Below are positions 45,370-53,038 of a stretch of 64,000 nucleotides of DNA, piece by piece. Where the stretch lies: assembly GCF_038066715.1 (NCBI RefSeq), contig NZ_JBBUKT010000003.1, positions 186,001 through 250,000 on the forward strand, written 5' to 3'. The stretch is from Luteolibacter sp. Y139. Its GTDB lineage: Bacteria; Verrucomicrobiota; Verrucomicrobiia; Verrucomicrobiales; Akkermansiaceae. Within the stretch, counting starts at the first letter, position 1; the number at the start of each line of letters is the position of its first letter. A program made the position numbers and the translations under genes. Under the pieces are notes generated by a model. The model was not told where the DNA came from. It did not search any database and was given only the letters and a program-made list of their open reading frames with translations.

Positions 45370-45825
45370 ATGGAAGCCATGGAAGACAAGGAGCCCACCG
45401 ATTTCTACCGCATCGCATTCTACTGCGGACTGCTCGTCGTCGCCTGGGCGATTCAAGTAACGTCTCTCCGCCAATTCTTCTGGGTGAGCCAACGGACAAA
45501 CCCGCCCCAATTCCTCGTGGTGGATTTCAATCAAAGTCCCCTCTTCCTGAACGAGGACCCTCACAAGCCAGTCGCCCAGATCCTCGCCGAAAAAGGCCTG
45601 AAAGCGGACGCACGTCTCGTCTCCCAAGAGGGCGCTGAGAAACTCCTGCGCGACCACCAGATCAAGAGGTGGAGCCCGTTAGCCGTGGCGCTCGCCGGCG
45701 CCTTGGTAGCCTCGTGGTTCGCTTGGCTGCTATCGGGCAGCTGGCAGGTCGTGATCGCTGCGATCATATTCGCACCATGGGCGCTTTATCTCATGCGTGA
45801 ACGGGATTGGCGCAGAGAGCTCTGA
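45370..45825 (+). CDS. small membrane protein, hypothetical
   Basis: 151 residues. The start is ATG 45370 or, more likely, 45379 (MEDKEPTDFY), because the first overlaps the end of the fba terminator. One membrane helix lies near 18-36 (IAFYCGLLVVAWAIQVTSL), a soluble middle of about 70 residues (DFNQSPLFLNEDPHKPVAQILAEKGLKADARLVSQEGAEKLL) follows, and two adjacent helices close it (LAVALAGALVASWFAWLL, WQVVIAAIIFAPWALYL). No family was recognised. It is convergent with the POTRA gene. Confidence 0.72.
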   Translation: MEAMEDKEPTDFYRIAFYCGLLVVAWAIQVTSLRQFFWVSQRTNPPQFLVVDFNQSPLFLNEDPHKPVAQILAEKGLKADARLVSQEGAEKLLRDHQIKRWSPLAVALAGALVASWFAWLLSGSWQVVIAAIIFAPWALYLMRERDWRREL

Positions 45826-45836
45826 GTTGGTGTCAA

Positions 45837-46436
45837 TCACCGGCCTGGTCCCGGACCCTCCTCGATGATGAAGATCCAGTCGTCAGAATCGGACCTGAGG
45901 CTTACCCTCGTCTCCGGATAACCGTGGGCGTGATAGTAAGCTTCGACTCTCCTCGCTGCAGTGAGAAGCTCCGAACGGCCAATCTTTTCATTCGCTCGCA
46001 AGCCGGTCTCCTTCGCGAGACGCTGGTCCGAAAAAACCGTGTTACCGGCAAACCCGGAGCCCGGACCGATCATTCCGCGCGTTTGGACCTCGAAGATCAC
46101 TTCCAGCCCTCCCCTCCTCGGCTCCGCAAGTACCCGCACATCATTGACCAGCCCGCTTTCGTAAAGTGACTTGATGTCCTCGTCGACCTTGTCGCTTTCG
46201 TAGCGCAAGCCCGCCCTCGTTTTGATCTGCGCCCACAGCCGTTCCTCGCTGACCAAACCGGGTCTCACGTCGCGAAGGGTCACCTTCGAAATCCGGACGC
46301 CTTCGATGTCTTCCGCGCGCACCGGCGACGTCGCGCATCCTTCCAAGCCAAACAAGCTGACGATCACCAGAAGCAAGAGCCGAGCAGAAGCATGCACGGG
46401 CACATGATTAGCAACCTCTCTCCGTCCGCGCATCAT
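45837..46436 (-). CDS. lipoprotein with POTRA-like repeats
   Basis: 199 residues; ATGs at 46436 and 46433 are adjacent, and AGGA lies 6 nt before the second. After a basic N-terminus comes a lipoprotein signal (LLLLVIVSLFGLEGC). The mature part contains two POTRA-like units: VRISKVTLRDVRPGLVSEERLWAQIKTRAGLRYESDKVDEDIKSLYESGLVNDVRVLAEPRRGGLEVIFEV and then GMIGPGSGFAGNTVFSDQRLAKETGLRANEKIGRSELLTAARRVEAYYHAHGYPETRVSL. This is the BamA/TamA N-terminal fold without a beta-barrel. It follows the ECF sigma gene by about 28 bp, suggesting a shared transcript. Confidence 0.82.
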   Translation of the reverse strand: MMRGRREVANHVPVHASARLLLLVIVSLFGLEGCATSPVRAEDIEGVRISKVTLRDVRPGLVSEERLWAQIKTRAGLRYESDKVDEDIKSLYESGLVNDVRVLAEPRRGGLEVIFEVQTRGMIGPGSGFAGNTVFSDQRLAKETGLRANEKIGRSELLTAARRVEAYYHAHGYPETRVSLRSDSDDWIFIIEEGPGPGR

Positions 46437-46464
46437 CAATCCTATAAGGGAACCGCAAACTCCC

Positions 46465-47163
46465 TCACCCGAAAGCCTCCATCAGCGAGCGCAGCTCCTC
46501 GTCCACCAGTTCCGGCTCTGCCAAGGTCCGTGCAATCTCCTGGCGGAGCAACTGCCGGTAACGCTTGCGCAGCCGGTGCACGGCCACCCGCACCGCTCCT
46601 TCCTCAAGCCCCAGCGCGGCGGCCGCCGTGGAGTAGGGAATCTGTTCACGCTCCAGCGAAAGATAGGACTTCAAGTGAACAAACCGCTCATCCGACTCGG
46701 CGGCCATCGTTTCCAGCACCCTCTCTAACAAAGCCGTCGCCCACTCGCGGTCATACGCAGCATCGGGCGGCAACGAGTTCTCGTCGGCAACCCGGAAGCG
46801 GAGATCGGCCTGCTGCCAATCGAGCGAAAGATGCGGCGCGCCGCCGCCCCGCTTGAGCCGCTGGTGCTTGTCATGATCGTTGGCGAGATAGTGCTTCATC
46901 GCCGCCAGCAGGAAGGCCCGGAATTTCCCGTTCTCCCGCCGCAGCCCGGCAATGTCACCCCGTGCGAGCAGGCTCGCAAAGAACCCCTGCGTGAGATCCT
47001 CCGCATCCTCTTTCATATGACCACGGCGGCGAACATAGGCATACACCGGAAACCAATACGACTCGCACAGCTCGCCAAGCGCCGCGCCTCCCGATTGGCC
47101 GGCGGTCATCACCATTGTCCAGCGAGTCGTCGCGAAAAAATTGTCGGAAGGCCTGGAGGTCAT
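46465..47163 (-). CDS. ECF-type RNA polymerase sigma factor
   Basis: 232 residues from the ATG at 47163 (MTSRPSDNFFATTRWTMV). Longer starts would overlap the kinase gene. Region 2 is WFPVYAYVRRRGHMKEDAEDLTQGFFASLL. Region 4 is STAAAALGLEEGAVRVAVHRLRKRYRQLLRQEIARTL. The N-terminal ATTRWTMV motif is typical of ECF sigmas encoded next to Ser/Thr kinases in Planctomycetes and Verrucomicrobia. The kinase gene is 28 bp upstream, so phosphorylation-based control instead of an anti-sigma factor is plausible but inferred. Confidence 0.92.
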   Translation of the reverse strand: MTSRPSDNFFATTRWTMVMTAGQSGGAALGELCESYWFPVYAYVRRRGHMKEDAEDLTQGFFASLLARGDIAGLRRENGKFRAFLLAAMKHYLANDHDKHQRLKRGGGAPHLSLDWQQADLRFRVADENSLPPDAAYDREWATALLERVLETMAAESDERFVHLKSYLSLEREQIPYSTAAAALGLEEGAVRVAVHRLRKRYRQLLRQEIARTLAEPELVDEELRSLMEAFG

Positions 47164-47191
47164 CGTGGGTTCAGTTCTGCCATGGAAGGCC

Positions 47192-49690
47192 TCAACGGAC
47201 GGAATAGCCTGCGAGTTTCCATTCATCCCCCGCTTTCGTCAGGATCACGCTCTCGACGGCGGCTGGTTTGTTAGAGAACACCGAGTCGAACTGGAGAATC
47301 AGGTAGTCGCCTCCCGGCAAACCCGGCGCCGACTTCGATTCTTCCGCGACCTTGAAGCGACGCGTCTTCATTTCACCGAGTGGTTTGCGGTCACGCTCCA
47401 TCGCCGCCTGCCACTGCTCCGCAGTGACCGATGACGATGCCAGCGGCGCGAGTGCGGCATACGCCTCGCTGTAATTTCCAGCGTCCAGCAGGCCCAGCCA
47501 CTGCCACTCGGGCGTGCCCCAGATGTCCTGTTCCCAAGTCGGGAAGCTACGGACCAGATTCCATGCATCCCCATAGCCCAGGCCGGAGAAGGTGAATCTC
47601 CGCCCGGGATTTCCCCATCGCGCGCTAACGCTCTGGAGCTTGCCATCGATCACCACGGCCAGCCGATACCAGCCGTGCTCCACTCCGGTCGCAGCCGCGA
47701 GTTGCTCCCCTCCTTCCTTGTCGAGCGAGAGCAAGAACTCGGTTATGCCACTCTTCTGGGAAAGGCTCACTCCTTCGACGTGTTGTTCCCAGAAAATCAC
47801 GTTCCGGCTCACCCGCAGTTGTTCCGTCTGAAGCTGACCATCCGGCCCATGAGGAACGAGATGCTCCATCAATTCCCCACTGGCAGAGTCAGTAACCTTG
47901 CGAATCTGCAGGCGCATCCCGGCAGGTGCAGATGGCGGCTCGGGCTCGCGAACGGGAGCTACCCCGTTCGCAGCGATGGACACCGGCACCCATCCGCTAC
48001 CGAACGACGGTATCATCATTCGCTGCGTGCCTGCCAGCGTTACACTCCACGTGAACAGCAGGATCCAGACACCAATCAAGGCCCCTTGCCCTTCCCTCGA
48101 ATCACGGCCAGCCACGGCGAATCCGAACGCCACGACAACCATCGCCGCAGTCGTTCCAACTCCGTCCATCGGGAAAGCCCAACGAATCAAGGCCGAAGCA
48201 GGCAGAGACAGCATCGCCACTCCCAAGGCAATCCTCCCGAGGACCTTCCCGCGACCACTCGGCGTCTTGGCCAGCAGCAGCAAGGCTCCCACAAGTCCCA
48301 TCAATGAGCCCGGGATCACCAGCCTGGAATAGACCAGCAACCAACCGTTGAAAATCTTCGAGGAGATCGACCGCACCTCGGTGGCGGTCAGCATGTTCTC
48401 CATCTCCGTCCTCACCGCCTCTTGGATTTGCTGGAATTCATCCCGCACTACGTCCTCATCCACATGCCGGACCGTGATGGTCCATTCGCGGGAATCCTTG
48501 CTCCGGGAAACGAATGTGTGCGGACCATGTTTCCGGATGATCGGGACGAGTCGCTCCTCGATCGTGTGATCATCGGCAATGGTCGACACGAACCGTCCCG
48601 ATGTCGACGACGGCAGGCTCGCAGGATCACGGAACACACCAGCCAGCCCGGCCAGGAATAACAACACACCCGCGATCTGCACCAGCCACGCGCAGCGGCC
48701 GCATGCCGCGAAACGATGGCTTGGCTTGGAGGTGCCTCCAGCCCCCTCTACCCCCGTCTTCATCAGGCTCGCCTGCTGGAAACGCAGCTCCGGATCCTTC
48801 TCAAGCGCCCTCAGCACCACTTCATCCAGCCGCACATCGAGCTGAACCTTCCTCGACGGCGGCTCCAGCTGCTTGCCAGGCAGCTCGCCCGTGAGCATCT
48901 GATAGAGCACCACGCCGAGCGAATAAATGTCCGCCCGATGATCCACGTCCGCGGGACGATCGATTTGCTCCGGAGCCATATAGCTCGGCGTCCCCATCAA
49001 CTTTCCCGCCTCTGTTAGAAAAACCTCGCCCTGCAAGGAACCCGATGCGGCCAACTCCGGCTCGCCACCGATCAACTTCGCCAAACCGAAATCCGCTACC
49101 TTCACCCTTCCACGACGATCGATCAGCAAATTCTCCGGCTTGATGTCGCGGTGGACGATCCCGTGGTCATGCGCGAACTGCAGCGCATCGCAAACCTGCG
49201 GCACGATCGCCAATGCCTCCCGCGGCGAGATCCGCCCGCGCTGGAGCAGCTCGCGGAGGTTCATCCCATCCACGAACTCCATCACGATGAAGTAGAACTC
49301 CCCGCTGCGCCCGAACTCATGGATCGTGACGATTCCCGGGTGATTCAGCTTGGCCAACGCCTTCGCCTCGCGGGCAAAGCGATCGGCAAACGAAGCCTCC
49401 TCCCCGATTCCCGGCGGCAGGATCTTCAAGGCCACCACCCGGTCCAGTTCACGCTGCCGGACCTGATAGACCGCTCCCATGCCCCCTTGCCCGATCAGCC
49501 CCAGCACCTCGAATTGCGGAAAAATCCCCGCCAACTCCTCCAGCGAAGGCGGCACGAACCCGCCTCGCACTCCATCGGCCAGGGTATCCTCCGCCGCTCC
49601 CTGACGCAGCAAGTCCGCGGGGGAAAGCCCGCCGAGCGGTGAATCGGATGGGTCGGCAGGCATCGGGCGGTCGTCGGGATTTGGCGTCAT
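47192..49690 (-). CDS. transmembrane serine/threonine protein kinase with extracytoplasmic sensor part
   Basis: 832 residues. The kinase domain covers about 61-320: GQGGMGAVY, Lys89 (VALKIL), Glu108, HRDIKPEN (180-187) and DFG (200-202) are all present, so it should be active. A membrane helix is near 334-354 and four more are near 455-570, giving several membrane passes. The C-terminal part has a region near 640-700 resembling a SecD P1-like head fold (ITEFLLSLDKEGGEQLAAATG...YRLAVVIDGKLQSVSARWGNPG) and a DUF4019-like end (ERDRKPLGEMKTRRFKV...DYLILQFDSVFSNKPAAVESVILTKAGDEWKLAGYSV). The ECF sigma gene follows 28 bp later. The signal it senses is unknown. Confidence 0.92.
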   Translation of the reverse strand: MTPNPDDRPMPADPSDSPLGGLSPADLLRQGAAEDTLADGVRGGFVPPSLEELAGIFPQFEVLGLIGQGGMGAVYQVRQRELDRVVALKILPPGIGEEASFADRFAREAKALAKLNHPGIVTIHEFGRSGEFYFIVMEFVDGMNLRELLQRGRISPREALAIVPQVCDALQFAHDHGIVHRDIKPENLLIDRRGRVKVADFGLAKLIGGEPELAASGSLQGEVFLTEAGKLMGTPSYMAPEQIDRPADVDHRADIYSLGVVLYQMLTGELPGKQLEPPSRKVQLDVRLDEVVLRALEKDPELRFQQASLMKTGVEGAGGTSKPSHRFAACGRCAWLVQIAGVLLFLAGLAGVFRDPASLPSSTSGRFVSTIADDHTIEERLVPIIRKHGPHTFVSRSKDSREWTITVRHVDEDVVRDEFQQIQEAVRTEMENMLTATEVRSISSKIFNGWLLVYSRLVIPGSLMGLVGALLLLAKTPSGRGKVLGRIALGVAMLSLPASALIRWAFPMDGVGTTAAMVVVAFGFAVAGRDSREGQGALIGVWILLFTWSVTLAGTQRMMIPSFGSGWVPVSIAANGVAPVREPEPPSAPAGMRLQIRKVTDSASGELMEHLVPHGPDGQLQTEQLRVSRNVIFWEQHVEGVSLSQKSGITEFLLSLDKEGGEQLAAATGVEHGWYRLAVVIDGKLQSVSARWGNPGRRFTFSGLGYGDAWNLVRSFPTWEQDIWGTPEWQWLGLLDAGNYSEAYAALAPLASSSVTAEQWQAAMERDRKPLGEMKTRRFKVAEESKSAPGLPGGDYLILQFDSVFSNKPAAVESVILTKAGDEWKLAGYSVR

Positions 49691-49726
49691 ACCCTCCCCA
49701 GAAGCAACCCGGCGGACCTGTTACCG

Positions 49727-49868
49727 CAGATTTTGGGAATTTTTCGTAGCGGAGCGACTGCGTCGTTCCGGCGGGGGACGGACCGCAGGAAAATCAAAAT
49801 GGCGATCTGGTTCGCGGCCTCGCCCCGCCGGAAGGGCGCAGCCCTTCCGCTACAGATTTTCGGAATTT
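49727..49868. repeat. imperfect 16-bp direct repeat flanking the REP pair
   Basis: CAGATTTTGGGAATTT at 49727-49742 and CAGATTTTCGGAATTT at 49853-49868 differ at one base and sit just outside the inverted REP pair. They could be a duplicated target or simply part of a larger repeat unit. The copies are A/T-rich compared with the DNA around them. Confidence 0.7.
49746..49853. repeat. REPIN-like inverted pair of palindromic elements (GTAG type)
   Basis: Two 31-bp elements in opposite orientation: 49746-49776 (plus) and 49823-49853 (minus). Each starts GTAG and ends GGCGGGG, enclosing a hairpin with 9-bp arms and a 3-base loop. Stem A is CGGAGCGAC/GTCGTTCCG, with one G-T pair. Stem B, read on minus, is CGGAAGGGC/GCCCTTCCG and is perfect. 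The arms differ in compensated pairs (C-G to G-C, A-T to G-C). A GTAG tetranucleotide before a hairpin is the hallmark of REP elements mobilised by RAYT transposases. No such gene is in the window. The pair lies between the kinase gene and benE. Confidence 0.8.
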
Positions 49869-49919
49869 CGCAGCAGTTGCGACCGCCGCCTGAATCCGCT
49901 TCCCTCGCGGCCCGCCGCC

Positions 49920-51083
49920 ATGCTGAAGGACTTTTCGCTCTCCGCCCTCATCACCGGCTTCGTCTCGGTGCTGGTCGGCTTCACCAGCTCGGTGGCGATC
50001 ATTTTCCAGGCGACCCAGAACCTCCACGCCACCCCGGAACAAACGGCCTCCTGGCTATGGGCCATCGGCATGGGCATGGGCATCCCGAGCATCGTGATGT
50101 CGCTGGGCACGCGGAAGCCGATCCTCATCGCCTGGTCCACACCGGGCGCGGCGGTCATCGGCGCAGCCGCCGCATCAGGACATCTCACCATGCCACAGGC
50201 CATCGCCTGCTTTCTCCTGAATGGCGTGCTCATCACCATCGCCGGTTTCAGCGGCGGCTTTGAAAAGATCATGAAGCGGCTCCCCCTGCCGCTCGCCTCT
50301 GCATTGCTCGCCGGAGTGCTGGCAAGGTTCGCCCTCGATGCCTTCGTCGCGATCCCGAAAAACCCGCTGTTAGTCCTCTCGATGGCAGCAGCCTACGTCC
50401 TCGGCCGGCGTTTCTGGCCACGGGCGAATGTGCCCGTCATCCTCGTCGTCGGCGTGGCCATCGCCGCTGCACAGCATCTGCTGCGAATGGAGGTGGTGCC
50501 TTGGAAGATCACCACACCGGTCTGGGTCTCGCCGGAGTGGTCCATCCCGGCCCTGATCGGCACCGGCCTCCCCCTCTTCATCGTCACCATGGCCTCGCAA
50601 AACCTGCCGGGCATCGCCGCGCTCCGCGTCGGCGGCTACGAAGCCCCCATCTCGCGCATCATCGGCTGGACCGGCGTCTCCACCTTCCTGCTCGCGCCCT
50701 TCGGCGCCTTCGGGATCAATCTCGCCGCCATCACCGCCGCCTTCTGCATCGGCCCGGAAGCCCATCCCGACCCGAAGCGCCGCTACTGGGCCTCCGCCTG
50801 CGCTGGCGTCTTCTACCTGCTGATCGGCCTCTTCGGCGCGACCGTCGCCGGCCTCTTCGCCGCCTTTCCGAAGGAAATGGTCCTCGCCGTCGCCGGTCTC
50901 GCACTCCTCACCACCATCGGCAACGCCCTCTCCGCCGCCCTCAGCGACGAAGGCTATCGCGAGGCCTCCGTGATGACCTTCTTCGTCACCCTCTCCGGCA
51001 TCACCCTGCTCGGAATTGGCGCCGCCTTCTGGGCCATCGTCGCCGGAGGCATCGTCCTGTCATTGCGACGGAAAGCTGTTTGA
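49920..51083 (+). CDS. benzoate/H+ symporter family transporter (BenE-like)
   Basis: 387 residues with about 12 membrane helices. MLKDFSLSALITGFVSVLVGFTSSVAIIFQA, GIPSIVMSLGTRKPILIAWSTPGAAVI, FIVTMASQNLPGIAALRVGGYEAP and FGAFGINLAAITAAFCIGPEAHPDPKRRYWAS match BenE. The family is named for benzoate, but many members have unknown substrates and no benzoate catabolic genes are seen here. The dienelactone hydrolase gene starts 28 bp downstream. Confidence 0.92.
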   Translation: MLKDFSLSALITGFVSVLVGFTSSVAIIFQATQNLHATPEQTASWLWAIGMGMGIPSIVMSLGTRKPILIAWSTPGAAVIGAAAASGHLTMPQAIACFLLNGVLITIAGFSGGFEKIMKRLPLPLASALLAGVLARFALDAFVAIPKNPLLVLSMAAAYVLGRRFWPRANVPVILVVGVAIAAAQHLLRMEVVPWKITTPVWVSPEWSIPALIGTGLPLFIVTMASQNLPGIAALRVGGYEAPISRIIGWTGVSTFLLAPFGAFGINLAAITAAFCIGPEAHPDPKRRYWASACAGVFYLLIGLFGATVAGLFAAFPKEMVLAVAGLALLTTIGNALSAALSDEGYREASVMTFFVTLSGITLLGIGAAFWAIVAGGIVLSLRRKAV

Positions 51084-51111
51084 CAGCCCGCCGGATCGCG
51101 CTCTGCTGGCC

Positions 51112-51888
51112 ATGATGAAAACGCTTCTCCTCTCCCTCATGACCGCCGCTTCCGCCTCCGCCGCGCTCGTCGAAAAGACCGTCGAATACCAGCAAGATGG
51201 CGTCACGCTGGAGGGCTTCCACGTCTTTGACGATGCCGTCACCGGCAAGCGTCCCTCCGTGCTCGTCATTCACCAGTGGACCGGCCTCACCGATTACGAG
51301 AAGGAGCGCAGCCGCCAGCTCGCGCAGCTCGGCTACAACGTTTTCGCCGCCGATATCTACGGCAAGGGCGTCCGCCCCGTGCCACCCGCCGCCGGTCAGG
51401 AAGCCGGCAAATACAAGGGCAACCGCGAACTCTACCGCGCCCGCCTCAAGGCCGGCCTCGATGAATTGAAAAAGGACGAGCACACCGACACCACCAAGAT
51501 CGCCGCCATCGGCTACTGCTTCGGCGGCACCGGAGTCCTCGAGCTCGCTCGCGCCGGTGCCGACATCGCCGGCGTCGTTTCCTTCCACGGTGGCCTCGAT
51601 GCCGCCGACGGCATGGCCGCCACCAAGGGCAATGTGACGGCCAAGATCCTGGTCTGCCACGGAGCCGTGGACCCGAACGTCCCGACCGAGCAAGTGCTCG
51701 CCTTCGGCAAAGAGATGACCGAAGCAGGCGCCGACTGGCAATTCGTAGCTTACGGCGGTGCCGTGCACGCCTTCACCCAGAAAATGGCCGGAAACGACCC
51801 GTCCAAGGGCGTCGCCTACAATGAGAAAGCCGACAAACGCTCCTGGGAGGCAATGAAGGCCTTCTTCGCGGAGATTTTCGGGAAGTAA
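51112..51888 (+). CDS. exported dienelactone hydrolase family protein
   Basis: 258 residues from the ATG at 51112 (51115 is also possible), with a short signal peptide (MKTLLLSLMTAASASA). Alpha/beta hydrolase triad: Cys136 (GYCFGG), Asp187 (VDPN) and His219 (VHAFTQ). The HQWTGL oxyanion region is near 54-59. Because it is exported, a classical role in chlorocatechol breakdown is unlikely and a general periplasmic esterase is more probable. It lies 28 bp after benE and 121 bp before the RND adaptor gene. Confidence 0.92.
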   Translation: MMKTLLLSLMTAASASAALVEKTVEYQQDGVTLEGFHVFDDAVTGKRPSVLVIHQWTGLTDYEKERSRQLAQLGYNVFAADIYGKGVRPVPPAAGQEAGKYKGNRELYRARLKAGLDELKKDEHTDTTKIAAIGYCFGGTGVLELARAGADIAGVVSFHGGLDAADGMAATKGNVTAKILVCHGAVDPNVPTEQVLAFGKEMTEAGADWQFVAYGGAVHAFTQKMAGNDPSKGVAYNEKADKRSWEAMKAFFAEIFGK

Positions 51889-52009
51889 GCCCGGGTTTCA
51901 GGCACTTCCGCCTTTGCCATGTCACGAATCGGCGAAAGGCTCTCCCTCCCGGGAGGGTTTTCAGGGAAGCATTTGTCCCGCTCCCGCCTCTCACCGGGCC
52001 GACTTCCGC

Positions 52010-53038
52010 ATGCCGCACCCGATTCCCAAGACCCTCCTCTGTTCCCTGCTCCTCGCCCCGGCCTCGCTCTCCGCCCAAGGCGCTCAGGCCAAGGGCCCCG
52101 CCGCGCCCGTCGCCGCAGAGGTCTTCCGCGTGACCGAGACGCCCATGGCCAATACCGTGAAAACGGTCGGCACCCTGCGCGCGAATGAGTCGGTGGACAT
52201 CGTGCCGGAACTCACCAAGCGCCTCGCGAAAATCGAGGTCCATGAAGGCGCGCAGGTCGCGAAGGGCGACGTCCTCTTCGTCCTCGACGACAGCGACATC
52301 GCCGCCGAGCTCGCCGAAATCGATGCCCGCCTGAAACTCGCCGAATCGAACAAGTCCCGCACCGATTCCCTGCTTCCCCAGAAGGCAATCAGCCAGCAGG
52401 CCTTCGACCTCGCCACCGCCGAACTCGATATTTTCAAGGCCCAGAAGGACACCAAGCAGGTCGAACTCTCCAAGACCAGGATCTTCGCCCCCTTCGCCGG
52501 CAGGACCGGCATCCGCCACGTCAGCGAGGGCGCGCTGGTGAAGCCGGAAACGGTGCTCATCACCCTGCAGGATCTCTCCCGCATCAAGGTCGATTTCCCG
52601 CTGCCCGAGCGCTACGCCCCCGAAGTGAAGGCCGGCCAGAAATTCACCTTCACCGTCGCCGGCAATGCCAAGGTCTTCGAGGGCGCGGTACAGGTGATCG
52701 AGCCCGTGGTGGAAGCCGCCACTCGCAGCCTTCAGGTCCGTGGCATCTGTGAAAACCCGGAAAGCCTGGTGGCCGGCGGCTTCGCTGAAGTCTCATTGCA
52801 GCTCGATACGATCGAAAACGGCTTCGCCATCCCTAGCCAGGCCGTCGTCCCTTCCGCGAAAGGCCAGGGCGTCTTCGTTCTCAAGGACGGCAAGGCCGAG
52901 TTCCGCGACATTCAGATCGGCATCCGCACCTCCGGTCAGGTCCAGGTCCTGCGCGGCCTCAGTGAAGGTGACCAGCTCCTCACCACCAATCTGCTCCGGC
53001 TTCGTCCCGGCGTGCCTGTTCAAGCCGTCCAGCCGTGA
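52010..53038 (+). CDS. RND efflux periplasmic adaptor (MFP)
   Basis: 342 residues from the ATG at 52010, with a signal peptide to about residue 19. The layout is that of HlyD/AcrA-like adaptors: a barrel-sandwich half (VKTVGTLRANESVDIVPELTKRLAKIEVHEGAQVAKGDVLFVLDDSD), a helical hairpin (AELAEIDARLKLAESNKSRTDSLLPQKAISQQAFDLATAELD), the second lipoyl half (TRIFAPFAGRTGIRHVSEGALVKP), then beta-barrel and membrane-proximal domains. Its stop overlaps the permease start (GTGA), so the two are translationally coupled. No outer-membrane TolC gene is adjacent. Confidence 0.95.
   Translation: MPHPIPKTLLCSLLLAPASLSAQGAQAKGPAAPVAAEVFRVTETPMANTVKTVGTLRANESVDIVPELTKRLAKIEVHEGAQVAKGDVLFVLDDSDIAAELAEIDARLKLAESNKSRTDSLLPQKAISQQAFDLATAELDIFKAQKDTKQVELSKTRIFAPFAGRTGIRHVSEGALVKPETVLITLQDLSRIKVDFPLPERYAPEVKAGQKFTFTVAGNAKVFEGAVQVIEPVVEAATRSLQVRGICENPESLVAGGFAEVSLQLDTIENGFAIPSQAVVPSAKGQGVFVLKDGKAEFRDIQIGIRTSGQVQVLRGLSEGDQLLTTNLLRLRPGVPVQAVQP

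Noticed and set aside
49727-49868. A CRISPR array or transposon end.
   Set aside because: Only two palindromes in inverted orientation and no regular spacing or cas genes. No transposase is encoded.
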